Shown here piece after piece: positions 33,369-46,710 of a DNA stretch of 64,000 bases. The DNA lies in assembly GCF_000186345.1 (NCBI RefSeq), contig NC_014962.1, forward strand, positions 4,678,450 to 4,742,449. The letters run 5' to 3'. A model generated the notes under the pieces. It was not told the origin of the DNA. It made no database searches and worked only from the letters and a program-made list of their open reading frames with translations. This stretch comes from Isosphaera pallida ATCC 43644. Its GTDB lineage: Bacteria > Planctomycetota > Planctomycetia > Isosphaerales > Isosphaeraceae. The translations under genes and the position numbers were made by a program. How positions within the stretch are numbered: position 1 is the first letter of the stretch; the number at the start of each line of letters is the position of its first letter.

Positions 33369-34406
33369 ATGTCTTTTTCTCGTAACCGAGACTCCCGGTC
33401 CGGTTTTACCCTCATCGAACTCCTGGTCGTCATCGCCATCATCGCGGTGCTGATCGCGTTGTTGCTGCCAGCGGTGCAGTCGGCGCGGGAAGCCGCTCGA
33501 CGCGCTCAGTGCGTCAACAATCTCAAACAACTCGGCTTGGCTATGCACAACTATCACGACCAGATGGGAACCTTCCCGATCGGTCGCATGGGCTCGGGCT
33601 ACAATTATGCCCCCCTACCCGGCCAACGCCGAACCTGGGCCTTCAGCATTATGCCCTTCTTTGAACAGACCGCCGTGTTCAACTCGATCAATTTCAGCTG
33701 GCAGTTCTTCCAGGCCCCCAACCACACCGCAATCCGCATCTCATACGCGGTTTTCCAGTGCCCCAGCGACACCCCCGCCCTCCAGGAAACCGACCAACCT
33801 TGGGCACGTTCAAAGGGGAATTATGTGGTCAACTGGGGTAACACCCACTTCTGGCAAGATGAACCGAACCGTGGAGCGCAAGGCGGCAACCCCTACGTGG
33901 GCGGGCCGGCGCTCGGGGGTCCCATCAATGCGCCGGTACCTGGTGGTCCAGTGCTGTTCGGCGGCGCTCCGTTCCGCGGCAACCTATCCATCGGCATCAA
34001 CGCCATCACCGACGGCACCTCCAACACCCTGCTGGTCGGCGAGGTCATCCAAGGTCAGAACCGCACCGGCGGCTATGCGCCCGGGAACTATGACCACCGC
34101 GGCGACATTTTCAACGACGGTGGCATGTGCCTGATGTTCATGGCCTACACCACCCCCAACTCGCGGATTCCCGACCAAATGGGCACCAATCCCGCTTTCT
34201 GCGGCGATCCGGCGTTGCGTAACCCTCCCTGTATCACGGGGAACTTCCCCGGCTTCGTCGCCGCCCGCAGCCGTCACCCTGGCGGCGTCAACGCGAGCAT
34301 GGCCGACGGATCGGTGCGATTCTTCAAGGACACTGTGAATCTCTTCGTCTGGCGTGCCTTGAGCACCACCCAGGGGGCTGAAGTCATCAGCGCCGACGCT
34401 TTGTAA
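33369..34406 (+). CDS. DUF1559 (H-X9-DG) pseudopilin-like secreted protein
   Basis: A 345-residue protein. Residues 12-45 form a type IV prepilin/type II pseudopilin signal, [23 protein letters not shown], with Gly before the cleavage site and Phe after it. The linker [30 protein letters not shown] is the invariant planctomycete DUF1559 block. The C-terminal [26 protein letters not shown] is the other family signature, with the His and DG of the H-X9-DG motif. The body is a beta-rich extracellular domain. Planctomycetes carry many such proteins; role unproven. A pseudopilin peptidase must process it. Monocistronic, driven by a promoter at 33075. Confidence 0.95.
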   Translation: MSFSRNRDSRSGFTLIELLVVIAIIAVLIALLLPAVQSAREAARRAQCVNNLKQLGLAMHNYHDQMGTFPIGRMGSGYNYAPLPGQRRTWAFSIMPFFEQTAVFNSINFSWQFFQAPNHTAIRISYAVFQCPSDTPALQETDQPWARSKGNYVVNWGNTHFWQDEPNRGAQGGNPYVGGPALGGPINAPVPGGPVLFGGAPFRGNLSIGINAITDGTSNTLLVGEVIQGQNRTGGYAPGNYDHRGDIFNDGGMCLMFMAYTTPNSRIPDQMGTNPAFCGDPALRNPPCITGNFPGFVAARSRHPGGVNASMADGSVRFFKDTVNLFVWRALSTTQGAEVISADAL

Positions 34407-34479
34407 TCCTTCCCCTTCTTCCAAAGCATGACCCCGTCGGATCGAGTTCACAAGCTTCTCGAAAATTTCGTCGGGGTTC

Positions 34480-34507
34480 TTGACATGGCGGCGGGAGGTG
34501 GTACCAT
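34480..34507 (+). promoter_or_regulatory. rrn promoter
   Basis: TTGACA at 34480-34485 and TACCAT at 34502-34507, with a 16-base spacer, preceded by an A/T-rich stretch (GAAAATTTC) resembling an UP element. It lies about 370 bases before 16S rRNA and upstream of boxA, as in other rrn operons. Confidence 0.6.
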
Positions 34508-34580
34508 GCCTTCCGTCGCCAGTGACTGCGACGCGAACTCACAAAACGCGTGACCTTCGCTCCTCAGCCGTCACCGGCTC

Positions 34581-34593
34581 GCTCCTTGACAAT
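34581..34593 (+). promoter_or_regulatory. boxA antitermination site, 16S leader
   Basis: GCTCCTTGACAAT closely matches the rrn boxA consensus bound by NusB/S10. The same motif in the same flanks (..CGGT) recurs before 23S rRNA. The embedded TTGACA has no -10 partner at the right distance. Confidence 0.75.
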
Positions 34594-34879
34594 TCGGTCG
34601 ATCGCCAAAAGCACATCAAGCAGACCAAGCAAGTTAGCGTGGTGTGAACCCTTGAGGGAAGCCGGCGGGAACTCAACACGGCGTTCGCCCTTTCGTCGCA
34701 AGACGACAAGGACGACACCGCGAAGTTGATTCACGCCTCCGAGCTTGGACCGACGCGAGGTCGTCCCAACTCGGTGAGCGACCTCAGTTTCTATCCATCC
34801 TCGAACCCGAGGATGACCCGACGCGTTGGCCAACGGGAGCAGACAGCAACGCCTTGCCCCGTGCTAACGTGGTGGGACC

Positions 34880-36404
<1,525 letters not shown>

Positions 36405-37160
36405 TAAGGATCCTTGAACACCTCAGCGGACGATGAGGCTTATTCTCACTGTCCCGCCCCGAGGTGAACATCGACCGCTTCGCGTTGCATGCCGCCCGTT
36501 GAGGCTCGCCGCCGGCTTCCCACAAAGGTTCGTTACTCCACGCTTCACTTGGCCTGCCCAACGTGCCCCTTGGCGATCGACGGATTGTCGCCACGGATCA
36601 GCTCGACCACCATCGCCCCTTGACAGGGGAATCGTGGTTGTGCTCATCATGTCCATGTTCGCCTTCGCTGGACGCGGGGCGTGGCAGTCCTCACCCATGC
36701 GGCCTGCCCCACCCCCTGGCCAGCGGCCAGAGGAAGGGGTTGACGTAACCTTGCTTCACGGATGCCCTCCGTGCTGATTGGTGGTTCAACCCGTTCCCGC
36801 TCCTTGACAATCCGGTGGCGTCACACAAGCAATCTTGTTTGATGTGGACATCTTAGACTCTCTCGATAACGCCAAGTATGAGTGAGCATGGTTCGTTGCG
36901 ATAACGGACCCTGTCGTTGACTCGTCGTTGCGTTTGCCTGCCGTGACGGCGGCCAGACGCAACGTCGGGAGGTTGACCGTGATCCACCGTGGGCGAATCG
37001 CTTCGTCCCGGGGAACGCCAACGCGACCCAGCCAGCTGGGCTTGCTGGCTTGGACCGGTTTTGACCCCGATGTGGTGAGGCCAATGCATGGCCAAACCAA
37101 ACTAATCTGGGCCAAGTGCTCGTCTCAGCCTCAAGCATCAGTCGGGTGGTTCGACTCAGC
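36405..37160 (+). other. 16S-23S internal transcribed spacer, without tRNA genes
   Basis: About 755 bases. I looked for Ile and Ala tRNAs and found neither: no T-arm GGTTCGAxTC with pairing flanks. It holds a second boxA at 36800 and runs of short hairpins (for example around 36610-36650). Open frames here are chance. Confidence 0.7.
36800..36812 (+). promoter_or_regulatory. boxA antitermination site, 23S leader
   Basis: GCTCCTTGACAAT, identical over 13 bases to the copy before 16S rRNA. A spacer boxA ahead of 23S is also found in E. coli rrn operons, where it reloads the antitermination complex. Confidence 0.75.
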
Positions 37161-39942
<2,782 letters not shown>

Positions 39943-40248
39943 CTGATTCGACCCGCCCGCCCATCCTTATCTCCTTCCTGCCTTCCGAGAAGGTGGGTAA
40001 GATTGAATGGAGTTGAATGGCATGAGGCTGGGCATGAAAAAGCGGCCAAGCCACGAGTTCACCCCCGACGACGCGACGAGTCAACAGTGGAGTGGAAGTG
40101 ACTCCCACTGACCTTACTCAGAGCGCCATGACGCGGTTGACCAGATCAACCGCAAGGGAGAAGCTCAGATGGCCCGTTGAACCTCAGACGGCTTGGAGTG
40201 ACGCCCTGGATGTCGTCGTCGTGTGGTCTGAGGGTCACGCGACGGCTT
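39943..40248 (+). other. 23S-5S spacer
   Basis: About 305 bases, longer than the usual 100 or so. It contains a small hairpin (CAGTGGAGTGGAAGTGACTCCCACTG, near 40085) but no tRNA or gene that I can recognise. Confidence 0.5.
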
Positions 40249-40356
40249 TCCGGTGACCATACCGTCGGGGTCCTACCCGTTCCCATTCCGAACACGGCCG
40301 TCAAGCCCGCCGGGCCTATGATAGTGCGTCAGCGCGAAAGTCGGTGATCGCCGGAT
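40249..40356 (+). rRNA. rrf: 5S ribosomal RNA
   Basis: About 108 bases. TCCGGTGACCATACC at the start pairs with GGTGATCGCCGGA at the end, and the core GGTCCTACCCGTTCCCATTCCGAACACGG is the conserved 5S loop B/C segment. It is the last gene of the operon, followed within 15 bases by a terminator. Confidence 0.93.
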
Positions 40357-40368
40357 CTGTTCAATCGC

Positions 40369-40416
40369 CTACCCCCATGCCGCCCTCCCCCAGGGCCGCA
40401 TGGGGGTGGGTTTTTT
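40369..40416 (+). terminator. Rho-independent terminator of the rRNA operon
   Basis: CTACCCCCATGC pairs with GCATGGGGGTGG (one G-T pair), and the stem is followed by TTTTTT at 40411-40416. The loop is about 17 bases and contains a further small stem. Confidence 0.9.
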
Positions 40417-40500
40417 GTGGTGGGTTCAAGCTTCCGGGGTTGATCATTTGTGGATGATCAACCCAGGGAGGATCGTTCTTTGTGACCGGGCTCGGTTTGG

Positions 40501-41517
40501 TCAGCGTCCTAAGATTTTCTTGAGTGTCGCGAGATAGCGGGGAATAGCGGAGCGTGGTTCTTCGGGCGCTTCATATTCCAGCACGACGTAGCCGGAATAT
40601 TTGGCGTCGCGGAGGATGTCAATCAAGCGGTTCAGGTCGGCTTCGACTTTGGGTTGGCCCTGGGTCTGGATTTCAGTTTTGACATGAACATTCACCGCGT
40701 AGGGGACGAGTCGCGCGAAGTCGCCGTAGGGGTCGGCGGTTCGGAAGTTGCCGGAGTCGAGATTGACGCCGAACCAGGGCGAATCAATCGCTTCGACCAG
40801 TCGAAGCATCTGATCGGCGGTGGCGGTGATGCCTCCATGATTCTCGAGCGCCAGCATGACCCCGCGTTTGGCAGCGTGTTCTAACATGGCGTTGAGAAAC
40901 GCCACCGCGCGCTGAAACGCCTCCTCTTCGTTGGAGTCCCGGGGGACGTTTCCGGCAAAGACGCGAACGACCGGCGCGCCCATGACGGCGGCGCGGTCAA
41001 TCCCTTCGATCGCTTTGCGGAGTTCGGCGTCGCGGGCCTCTCCCGGAGCGAGGGTGCCGTTATTGCCGATCGAGGTTCCCGAGATGTCTAGACCGAGTTT
41101 GAACGCATGGAGCCGCAACTTACGAAGCCAAGCGTCGTCGGCGTCGGCGGGGATGTAGTACGAGGTGGGTTCAACACCGTCCAGGCCGTGATCGGCGGCG
41201 AAATTGACGAAGTCAAACAGGTTCATCGTAGGCGGTTTGGCGGTCAGTTCCTTGCGGAACGAGTAAGCCGCCAGACTGAGTTTGAGGTGGCTAGGACGGG
41301 TTCGCTCAATCGGGTCGATGACCGGTGAAGGTTTCGGGGTCGTTGGGTTCGCTAGGACCGACGACGTTAATGTTGACGTTGAAATAGCGCCCATTCCGAA
41401 GCCGATCCCCAGCCCGACCCGACCCAGCCAAACGCGGCGCGACCATGAACGCTGTTCGCGTCGCGCTGCTTCGTGCCGCGTTGCGGAGGACGTTGGGTCC
41501 GAAGTGTACCACTCCAT
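40501..41517 (-). CDS. Tat-exported sugar-phosphate isomerase/epimerase-like TIM barrel
   Basis: 338 residues from the ATG at 41517, which has GAGGTG six bases upstream. The leader RREQRSWSRRVWLGRVGLGIGFGMGAISTST carries the twin-arginine motif SRRVWL before a hydrophobic stretch, so export by Tat is predicted. The barrel is of the xylose-isomerase-like AP-endonuclease 2 fold: LSLAAYSF, GLDGVEPTSYYIP, VVRVFAGN, LALENHGGIT with Glu and His metal ligands, GVNLDSGN, and VHVKTE near the end with VVLEYEAPEEP. Homologues in planctomycetes are annotated as sugar phosphate isomerases, and a role in breakdown of uncommon sugars is likely. Substrate unknown. Confidence 0.85.
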   Translation of the reverse strand: MEWYTSDPTSSATRHEAARREQRSWSRRVWLGRVGLGIGFGMGAISTSTLTSSVLANPTTPKPSPVIDPIERTRPSHLKLSLAAYSFRKELTAKPPTMNLFDFVNFAADHGLDGVEPTSYYIPADADDAWLRKLRLHAFKLGLDISGTSIGNNGTLAPGEARDAELRKAIEGIDRAAVMGAPVVRVFAGNVPRDSNEEEAFQRAVAFLNAMLEHAAKRGVMLALENHGGITATADQMLRLVEAIDSPWFGVNLDSGNFRTADPYGDFARLVPYAVNVHVKTEIQTQGQPKVEADLNRLIDILRDAKYSGYVVLEYEAPEEPRSAIPRYLATLKKILGR

Positions 41518-41610
41518 GAACTTCACCTCGCAAGGAATACCGAAGTCGATTCGTGAGTGTGAAAACCACGGCAGGTCCAAGCTGGATTGGAATCAACCTT
41601 CGCCGTTGGT

Positions 41611-41895
41611 TCAAGGGGGGGGAGGCTTGGCGACTTCGGGTTGAGGGGGAGGTGGTGGATTGAGTTGATGAGCGGGGTCCAGCGAGACGAAGCCGGATAG
41701 CAGGATCCAGATCACCGCGACCGCCAGGCCACCGCCGCAGATCACCGACATCCCAATACCGAACACACCCATCCAAGTTGGTTCCACCTCCTCATCTTCA
41801 TCAGGTGGCTCTTGGAGGGTTTCCAAAGCCGGCGGCGACGCGTCAGTGTCGCCCACCGGCTGGAGACCGGGTTGAGAGGGAGAATTGGGGATCAT
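41611..41895 (-). CDS. Small single-span membrane protein
   Basis: 94 residues. An acidic, Pro/Glu-rich N-terminal half (EPPDEDEEVEPTW) precedes one transmembrane helix, MGVFGIGMSVICGGGLAVAVIWILLSG, and a proline-rich tail ending PEVAKPPPP. No known domain is recognised. It lies 93 bases upstream of, and in the same direction as, the Tat-exported barrel protein, so the two may share a transcript. Composition agrees with the chromosome. Confidence 0.6.
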   Translation of the reverse strand: MIPNSPSQPGLQPVGDTDASPPALETLQEPPDEDEEVEPTWMGVFGIGMSVICGGGLAVAVIWILLSGFVSLDPAHQLNPPPPPQPEVAKPPPP

Positions 41896-42216
41896 AGGAT
41901 CACTCTCGTCGAGTGGAAGAGGTTGAACTCGCTTGCCAACGAATCAACCAATGAATTGGACCCGAGACTCCGACCCGATGGTGGGAAAATTCACCGACGA
42001 TTGGGCGAAGAATTTAGCGAATGAGGCTGAATCGTCTTTAACAGTTGGCGTCGATGAGACTAGAATATCGCGTTAGCGACGCGACGTCATGCCCACGGCG
42101 GTCTTTGTTCCGGATCGAGCAAATGTGTAGTTTGCTCCCGCGTCAAGCCTTGACTTGGGGAAAGCTTGTTTCCATGATAGCGTGGATCGAAGACCGGGAG
42201 GGGGAACCGACCCATC
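41896..42216. other. Divergent promoter region
   Basis: About 320 bases between the small membrane protein (minus) and the ABC exporter (plus). It contains the promoter at 42150; nothing else is recognised. Confidence 0.5.
42150..42178 (+). promoter_or_regulatory. Possible promoter of the type I secretion operon
   Basis: TTGACT at 42150-42155 and CATGAT at 42173-42178, with a 17-base spacer, 38 bases before the exporter start codon. The Shine-Dalgarno GGGAGGGGGAA follows before the ATG at 42217. Confidence 0.5.
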
Positions 42217-44685
42217 ATGGCGATTCGAAGTGATCTCAACGCCCTTGAGGTGTTGGCGCGCTCGGTGAAGTGCGAGCATGATCCGTCGGAACTATCGTGG
42301 GCGTGGCATCGCGCCGCGGAGGACTTGAGGCGGCGCAAATCAGGATCGGCGAGGGAAGAAGGCTCGTCTAATTCCTCCGCTCACCCGACCCCTTCCGGTT
42401 CTCCCCATGCCAATGGCGATTCCCAATCGGTGGGCGTCGATCGTTCGTCTCATCGCGGCTTGTCCCAGACCGCCAGAGATGAGCGAGAAGACTGGGATTG
42501 GTGCGAGCGTTTGGAAATTTGTGGCCGCGACCTGGGGTGGCGTGCCGAGTTGTTTCACGCCACCGCGGCAGTAGCGGCCGACACGGCCGCCCCTTCTCAT
42601 CCGGTGGTGACTCGTTTGAACGATGGTCGCTGGGTCATCATCGTGGACCATCGCGGCGGGTCGGTCAAAATCATGGGAGAGGAGGCGGGGCAATCCGACG
42701 TTTCAATCGGCACGGGACGTTGGATCTCAATGAGGCGGCTGCACAAGCTGCTCGACGCCTCCCCCCGCGCTTCTCGACGCTGGGTGGTGATCCAGTCGTT
42801 GATTTCCGGCGATGGTCACAGCCATGCTCCCCACCACGGGAATGATCATGGTCATCATGCTCACGGAATGCCGCCGTTATGGCGTCTGATGGGCCTGATG
42901 CGTCCCGAATGGGCCGATATCAAAACGATCGCCGTGTTCGCCGTCGCGGTGGCGGTTCTCTCGCTGGCAACCCCCTTGGCGATTGAGGCGGTGGTCAGCA
43001 CGGTGGCAATGAGTCTGTTAGCTCAACAGTTGACCGTACTAGTATTGATTTTACTGGGCTGCCTGGCCCTAGCCGCGGCGATCCAAGCGCTCCAAGCCTA
43101 CATCGCGGAGATCATCCAACGGCGATTGTTCGTGAGAATTGCCGGCGAATTGGCCGAGCGTCTGCCAAGGGTTCAGATAAGTGCTTATGATCGGGCATAC
43201 GGTCCCGAACTGGTCAACCGATTCTTCGACGTGTTGACCGTTCAGAAAGTGGTCGCGTTGATGCTGCTGGACGGTCTGGGGCTCGTCGTGTCGTCGTTCA
43301 TCGGCTTGGCGGTCGTAGGTTTCTACAGCCCATTGTTGTTGGCGTTCTCGGTAGGTCTGCTGTTGGTGACCATCTTGGCGGTGTTCGTCCTGGGGCGCGG
43401 CGGTATCACCACTCAGATCAACGAGTCGATCGCCAAGTACGGGGTCGCCTCCCAGCTGGAGGATTTGTCTCGCGCTCCCCTGGCCCACAAGGCGGCGGGG
43501 CTCCACTTTGCGTTGGAGCGGGTGGACGCTCGGGCGCGGAACTACCTGGATCACCGCGAAGCACATTTTCGAATCCTCATTCGTCAGATTGTGTTCTCAC
43601 TCTCGTTCCAAGCGACGGCGATGGCCGCGGTCCTTGGCTTGGGTGGATTCCTCGTGATCCAGGAGCAGTTGACGCTTGGTCAGTTGGTCGCCACGGAGTT
43701 GATCATCGGCACCTTGGTTGGTTCGTTGGCCAAGCTGGGGACTAAGCACATCGAAGCTTGGTACGACCTGATGGCGGCGGTAGACAAGTTGGGCCATTTG
43801 TTCGATCTGCCTTTGGAACGCTCCGACGGCGCGGTTTTGCCTCTCTCGGCGGTCAGCACCACCGAAGCCCCGACCCGCGAGCAGGTTGAATCGCAGGGGT
43901 TGCGGGCAACCCCAGCGGCGACGCCAGGGGTGATGCTGCCCCGCCCAGCGGCCTTGAGGATTCGGGACGTGAGCTTCGCCTACGAGGGTCGGCCTCCCGT
44001 GCTCAAGGGGGTTAACTTAGCCCTGGAGCCAGGCGAGCGAGTCGCCTTGGTGGGGCGGGGCGGCTCGGGCAAGAGTACCCTAGCTGAGCTTCTCTTCGGT
44101 TTGCGCGAACCCAGGACCGGTGTGGTGGAACTTGATGGGTTTGCCCTAAGCGACCTGCGGTTGGACACGATTCGGGAACACGTGGCCCTGGCGCGCGATT
44201 TGGAGGCGCTTGAGGGCACGGTTTTGGACAACGTTAAGCTGGGCCGGAATTGGGTCGATCTCGAAGCAGTACGCGACGCGCTGGATCGAGTCGGCCTGCA
44301 TGACGATCTCACCACGGTTTGGTCAGAAGGGCTTTATCTGACCTTATCGAGTTCGGGCGCGCCTTTGGCCAAGGGACAGTTGCGGCGTCTGACGCTGGCC
44401 CGCGCTTTGGCGGGTCAACCGCGGTTGTTGGTGATCGACGAGACGCTGGATGGGTTGGACATCGAGACCCGTGCCCCCATTTTGGAAATGCTCACCGATC
44501 GTTCCAACCCCTGGACTCTGCTGGTGATCACCCATGACGCCGACGTAGCGGCCGCGTGTGATCGGGTGGTGACGTTGGATCAGGGTCGGGTGATCCTGGA
44601 TGTCGATCCCCAATCGGACCAAGCTCCCCGACGACGGGGTTCGTCGCGTTTGGAGCTGGAAGGCTGGCTCAACAAGGACCAATAA
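42217..44685 (+). CDS. Type I secretion ABC exporter (permease-ATPase) with degenerate N-domain
   Basis: 822 residues. Residues about 105-185 (RAELFHATAAVA... VVTRLNDGRWVIIVD) resemble a C39-peptidase-like domain without catalytic Cys, as in RTX exporters. A histidine-rich linker (HSHAPHHGNDHGHHAHG, 201-217) follows. About six membrane helices lie between residues 235 and 510. The ATPase domain has Walker A GRGGSGKST near 613, Walker B LLVIDETLDGLD near 737 and a switch His in ITHDADV. The signature is LAKGQLRRLTLARA instead of LSGGQ. It probably exports a protein to the outside with the adaptor and TolC-like genes that follow, the adaptor four bases downstream. Client unknown; the RTX protein at 62858 is a candidate. 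Confidence 0.85.
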   Translation: MAIRSDLNALEVLARSVKCEHDPSELSWAWHRAAEDLRRRKSGSAREEGSSNSSAHPTPSGSPHANGDSQSVGVDRSSHRGLSQTARDEREDWDWCERLEICGRDLGWRAELFHATAAVAADTAAPSHPVVTRLNDGRWVIIVDHRGGSVKIMGEEAGQSDVSIGTGRWISMRRLHKLLDASPRASRRWVVIQSLISGDGHSHAPHHGNDHGHHAHGMPPLWRLMGLMRPEWADIKTIAVFAVAVAVLSLATPLAIEAVVSTVAMSLLAQQLTVLVLILLGCLALAAAIQALQAYIAEIIQRRLFVRIAGELAERLPRVQISAYDRAYGPELVNRFFDVLTVQKVVALMLLDGLGLVVSSFIGLAVVGFYSPLLLAFSVGLLLVTILAVFVLGRGGITTQINESIAKYGVASQLEDLSRAPLAHKAAGLHFALERVDARARNYLDHREAHFRILIRQIVFSLSFQATAMAAVLGLGGFLVIQEQLTLGQLVATELIIGTLVGSLAKLGTKHIEAWYDLMAAVDKLGHLFDLPLERSDGAVLPLSAVSTTEAPTREQVESQGLRATPAATPGVMLPRPAALRIRDVSFAYEGRPPVLKGVNLALEPGERVALVGRGGSGKSTLAELLFGLREPRTGVVELDGFALSDLRLDTIREHVALARDLEALEGTVLDNVKLGRNWVDLEAVRDALDRVGLHDDLTTVWSEGLYLTLSSSGAPLAKGQLRRLTLARALAGQPRLLVIDETLDGLDIETRAPILEMLTDRSNPWTLLVITHDADVAAACDRVVTLDQGRVILDVDPQSDQAPRRRGSSRLELEGWLNKDQ

Positions 44686-44689
44686 TCCC

Positions 44690-46252
44690 ATGAATTCCCA
44701 GACTTCCGCCTCTGCGTCCATCGCCGACGCCAACCACGGCCCTTCCGATCACGCGGAACCAGCCCGGACCCACGGTCACGGCCACGGCTTGGACGCCCAC
44801 TTGAGATCGCAGAGCCACACGCTGGTCAAACCGCGACGCACCGCGTTAAGCCGTCAGCTGAGAACCATTGCCGATCCCCGCGAACTCAAGCTGCCGGCGC
44901 TTCGCTTAACCCGCTCGTTACGAGTGGCTCGTCAGCTCGGTTGGTGGATGGGGCTGATTCTGATTGCCTTTCCTTTGTTTTTGGCGCTGACCCCCTGGAT
45001 TCAGGTGATCGAGGGGCAAGGGCGGGTCGCTGCCTTCGGCCCCCTGGAACGTCGTTTCAATATCGAGGCCCCGATTTCAGGCGTCGTTGTCAAGTGGCAC
45101 GTCACGGAAGGCTCAGAAGTCAAGGTCGGTGACCTCCTGGCGACCCTTTCCAACAACGACCGTCAGTTCGTCGAGGCGTTGGAGGAGCAGAAGCAGGCGA
45201 TCATCCGGGAACGCGACACCGCCCAACGGGAAGTGGATTTCTACGAGACGATCATCGCTGACACCCGCAAGGTGATGGAGGCGGCGGTAGCGGCGGCGGA
45301 GAAGTCGGTCGAGGCCACCGAGCAAAAGGTCGAAGCAGTCGAAAAGAAAGTCGAGGCGTTCCAAGCGGTTTACGTGGCCGACTTCTCCCGGTTTCGGCGG
45401 TTCAAAGACACCGGCGCGACTGGCGTGGTCGCCCCGTTGGAGTTAGACATCGCCGAGGGCAAAGCACGCGAGAGCCGGGCCAAGGTCGAGGAGGCCAAGG
45501 CCGAACTCAAATCGTCCGAAGCCGATCTGGCCGCCAAGCGGGCGTTCCTGGAGGAAACCCGCGCCAAGATGAACGCCGAGGTCCAAAAAGCGCTGGTGGA
45601 GCAGCAGAAGGCCATCGCTAAGGTCGAGGCTAAGAACAAAGAGCTTCAAGATGTTTTGGTGAAGATTCGCCAACAGGAGAACCGCGAAGTTCGGGCCGTG
45701 CGGAACGGTCGGATCTTCCGCATTCTGGTCAACGAACAGCTGATGCAGGTCAAGGAGGGGGAGCCGCTGGCGCAACTGATTCCCGAGACCGATCAGCCGG
45801 CGGTCGAGTTGTGGGTGGCGGGCAACGACGCGCCCCTGATTCACCTGGGGGATCCAGTGCGTCTCCAATTCGAGGGCTGGCCGGCCGCCCAGGTGGTGGG
45901 CTGGCCGAGCGTGGCGGTGGGCACCTTCGCCGGCGAGGTCAAGGTGATCGACACCGCTGACGACGGTATGGGGCGGTTCCGCATCGTGGTGGTCCCCGCT
46001 GAAGGGGAAAGCTGGCCCGAGGCCCGCTACCTGCGTCAGGGCGTTCGCGCCAAAGGTTGGGTGTTGTTGAGCCAGGTGAGTCTCGGCTTCGAACTCTGGC
46101 GGCGTCTCAACGGGTTCCCACCCATGATCAAGCCGTTCGAAGACGGTCCCGGCATCGGCGACTACGACAAGGGAGTCCTCGGCGACGCCAAGGCTACGGG
46201 CGACGACAAGGCCAAGCTCGACCCCATCACGCCTAAACGTCTGATCAAGTAA
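44690..46252 (+). CDS. HlyD-family membrane fusion (periplasmic adaptor) protein
   Basis: 520 residues, starting four bases after the exporter stop, so translation is coupled. The cytoplasmic N-terminus has a His-rich stretch (THGHGHGLDAH, about 27-37). One membrane helix follows at 83-105, then a biotinyl-like half-motif (FNIEAPISGVVVKWHVTEGSEVKVGDLL). Next comes a very long coiled coil (about residues 155-340, rich in Glu/Lys/Ala), the second lipoyl half (RAVRNGRIFRILVNEQLMQVKEGEPLAQLIP), and a beta-barrel domain. It bridges the inner-membrane exporter and the TolC-like channel. The tail after ERRLNGFPP-type sequence is rich in Asp/Lys. Part of one operon with its neighbours. Confidence 0.9.
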   Translation: MNSQTSASASIADANHGPSDHAEPARTHGHGHGLDAHLRSQSHTLVKPRRTALSRQLRTIADPRELKLPALRLTRSLRVARQLGWWMGLILIAFPLFLALTPWIQVIEGQGRVAAFGPLERRFNIEAPISGVVVKWHVTEGSEVKVGDLLATLSNNDRQFVEALEEQKQAIIRERDTAQREVDFYETIIADTRKVMEAAVAAAEKSVEATEQKVEAVEKKVEAFQAVYVADFSRFRRFKDTGATGVVAPLELDIAEGKARESRAKVEEAKAELKSSEADLAAKRAFLEETRAKMNAEVQKALVEQQKAIAKVEAKNKELQDVLVKIRQQENREVRAVRNGRIFRILVNEQLMQVKEGEPLAQLIPETDQPAVELWVAGNDAPLIHLGDPVRLQFEGWPAAQVVGWPSVAVGTFAGEVKVIDTADDGMGRFRIVVVPAEGESWPEARYLRQGVRAKGWVLLSQVSLGFELWRRLNGFPPMIKPFEDGPGIGDYDKGVLGDAKATGDDKAKLDPITPKRLIK

Positions 46253-46710
46253 AATCCATCCACGCCGGGAGCGACCTTCGGCGGTCCGTCCAAACCACCT
46301 ACCGACCAGAGCGGGCGTATTGGACCTCTCGACCCGTCAACCCAGCGGGTTCGAGGAGGCCAGCACGCCCCGGTCGCATTTTCGGGACGAGCCGACCACG
46401 ACCATTCCGGTGTGACCGGCGCGATCCGCGAGTCTGGAATCAAGTTGGAGCATCATTGATGACGATTTGACAACAGCCGCGATCTGGCTGGATTGGCGTG
46501 GAGGCGTCGCGATTTCGGAACCGTGCGCGTCAGTCTCCGCCGCATGACCCCGCGGAGACCGAGAAGAGTACGCCGTGGACCCGTCTCGACTGGATGGTAC
46601 GTGGATGGGATGAGGAACACCGACCCCAACCTCTTAGCTCAACGAGGGTTGAACCAGGTCGTCCAGGCGGGTTTGGCGGGTTCAGATCGTTCCAGAAGGA
46701 GGTGGGAACC
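46253..46710 (+). other. Gap between adaptor and TolC-like genes
   Basis: About 460 bases without a recognised gene. The downstream frame is open from 46498, but the strong ribosome site at 46694 fixes the start at 46711. A weak promoter-like pair (TTGACA at 46467, TGGATT at 46489, 16-base spacer) may give the channel gene its own transcript. Confidence 0.4.

Larger units (their letters stand above)
34407..34879 (+). other. rRNA operon promoter and leader region
   Basis: About 470 bases before 16S rRNA, containing the promoter at 34480 and boxA at 34581. An open frame on the minus strand (34564-34833) is antisense to the leader and is not taken as a gene. Confidence 0.6.

Noticed and set aside
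34586-34591. TTGACA before 16S as a second rrn promoter
   Set aside because: No -10 box at 16-18 bases, and the same 13-base context recurs before 23S, which fits boxA better.
34564-34833. Minus-strand frame of 89 codons before 16S rRNA
   Set aside because: Antisense to the rRNA leader and covers boxA; no homology recognised.
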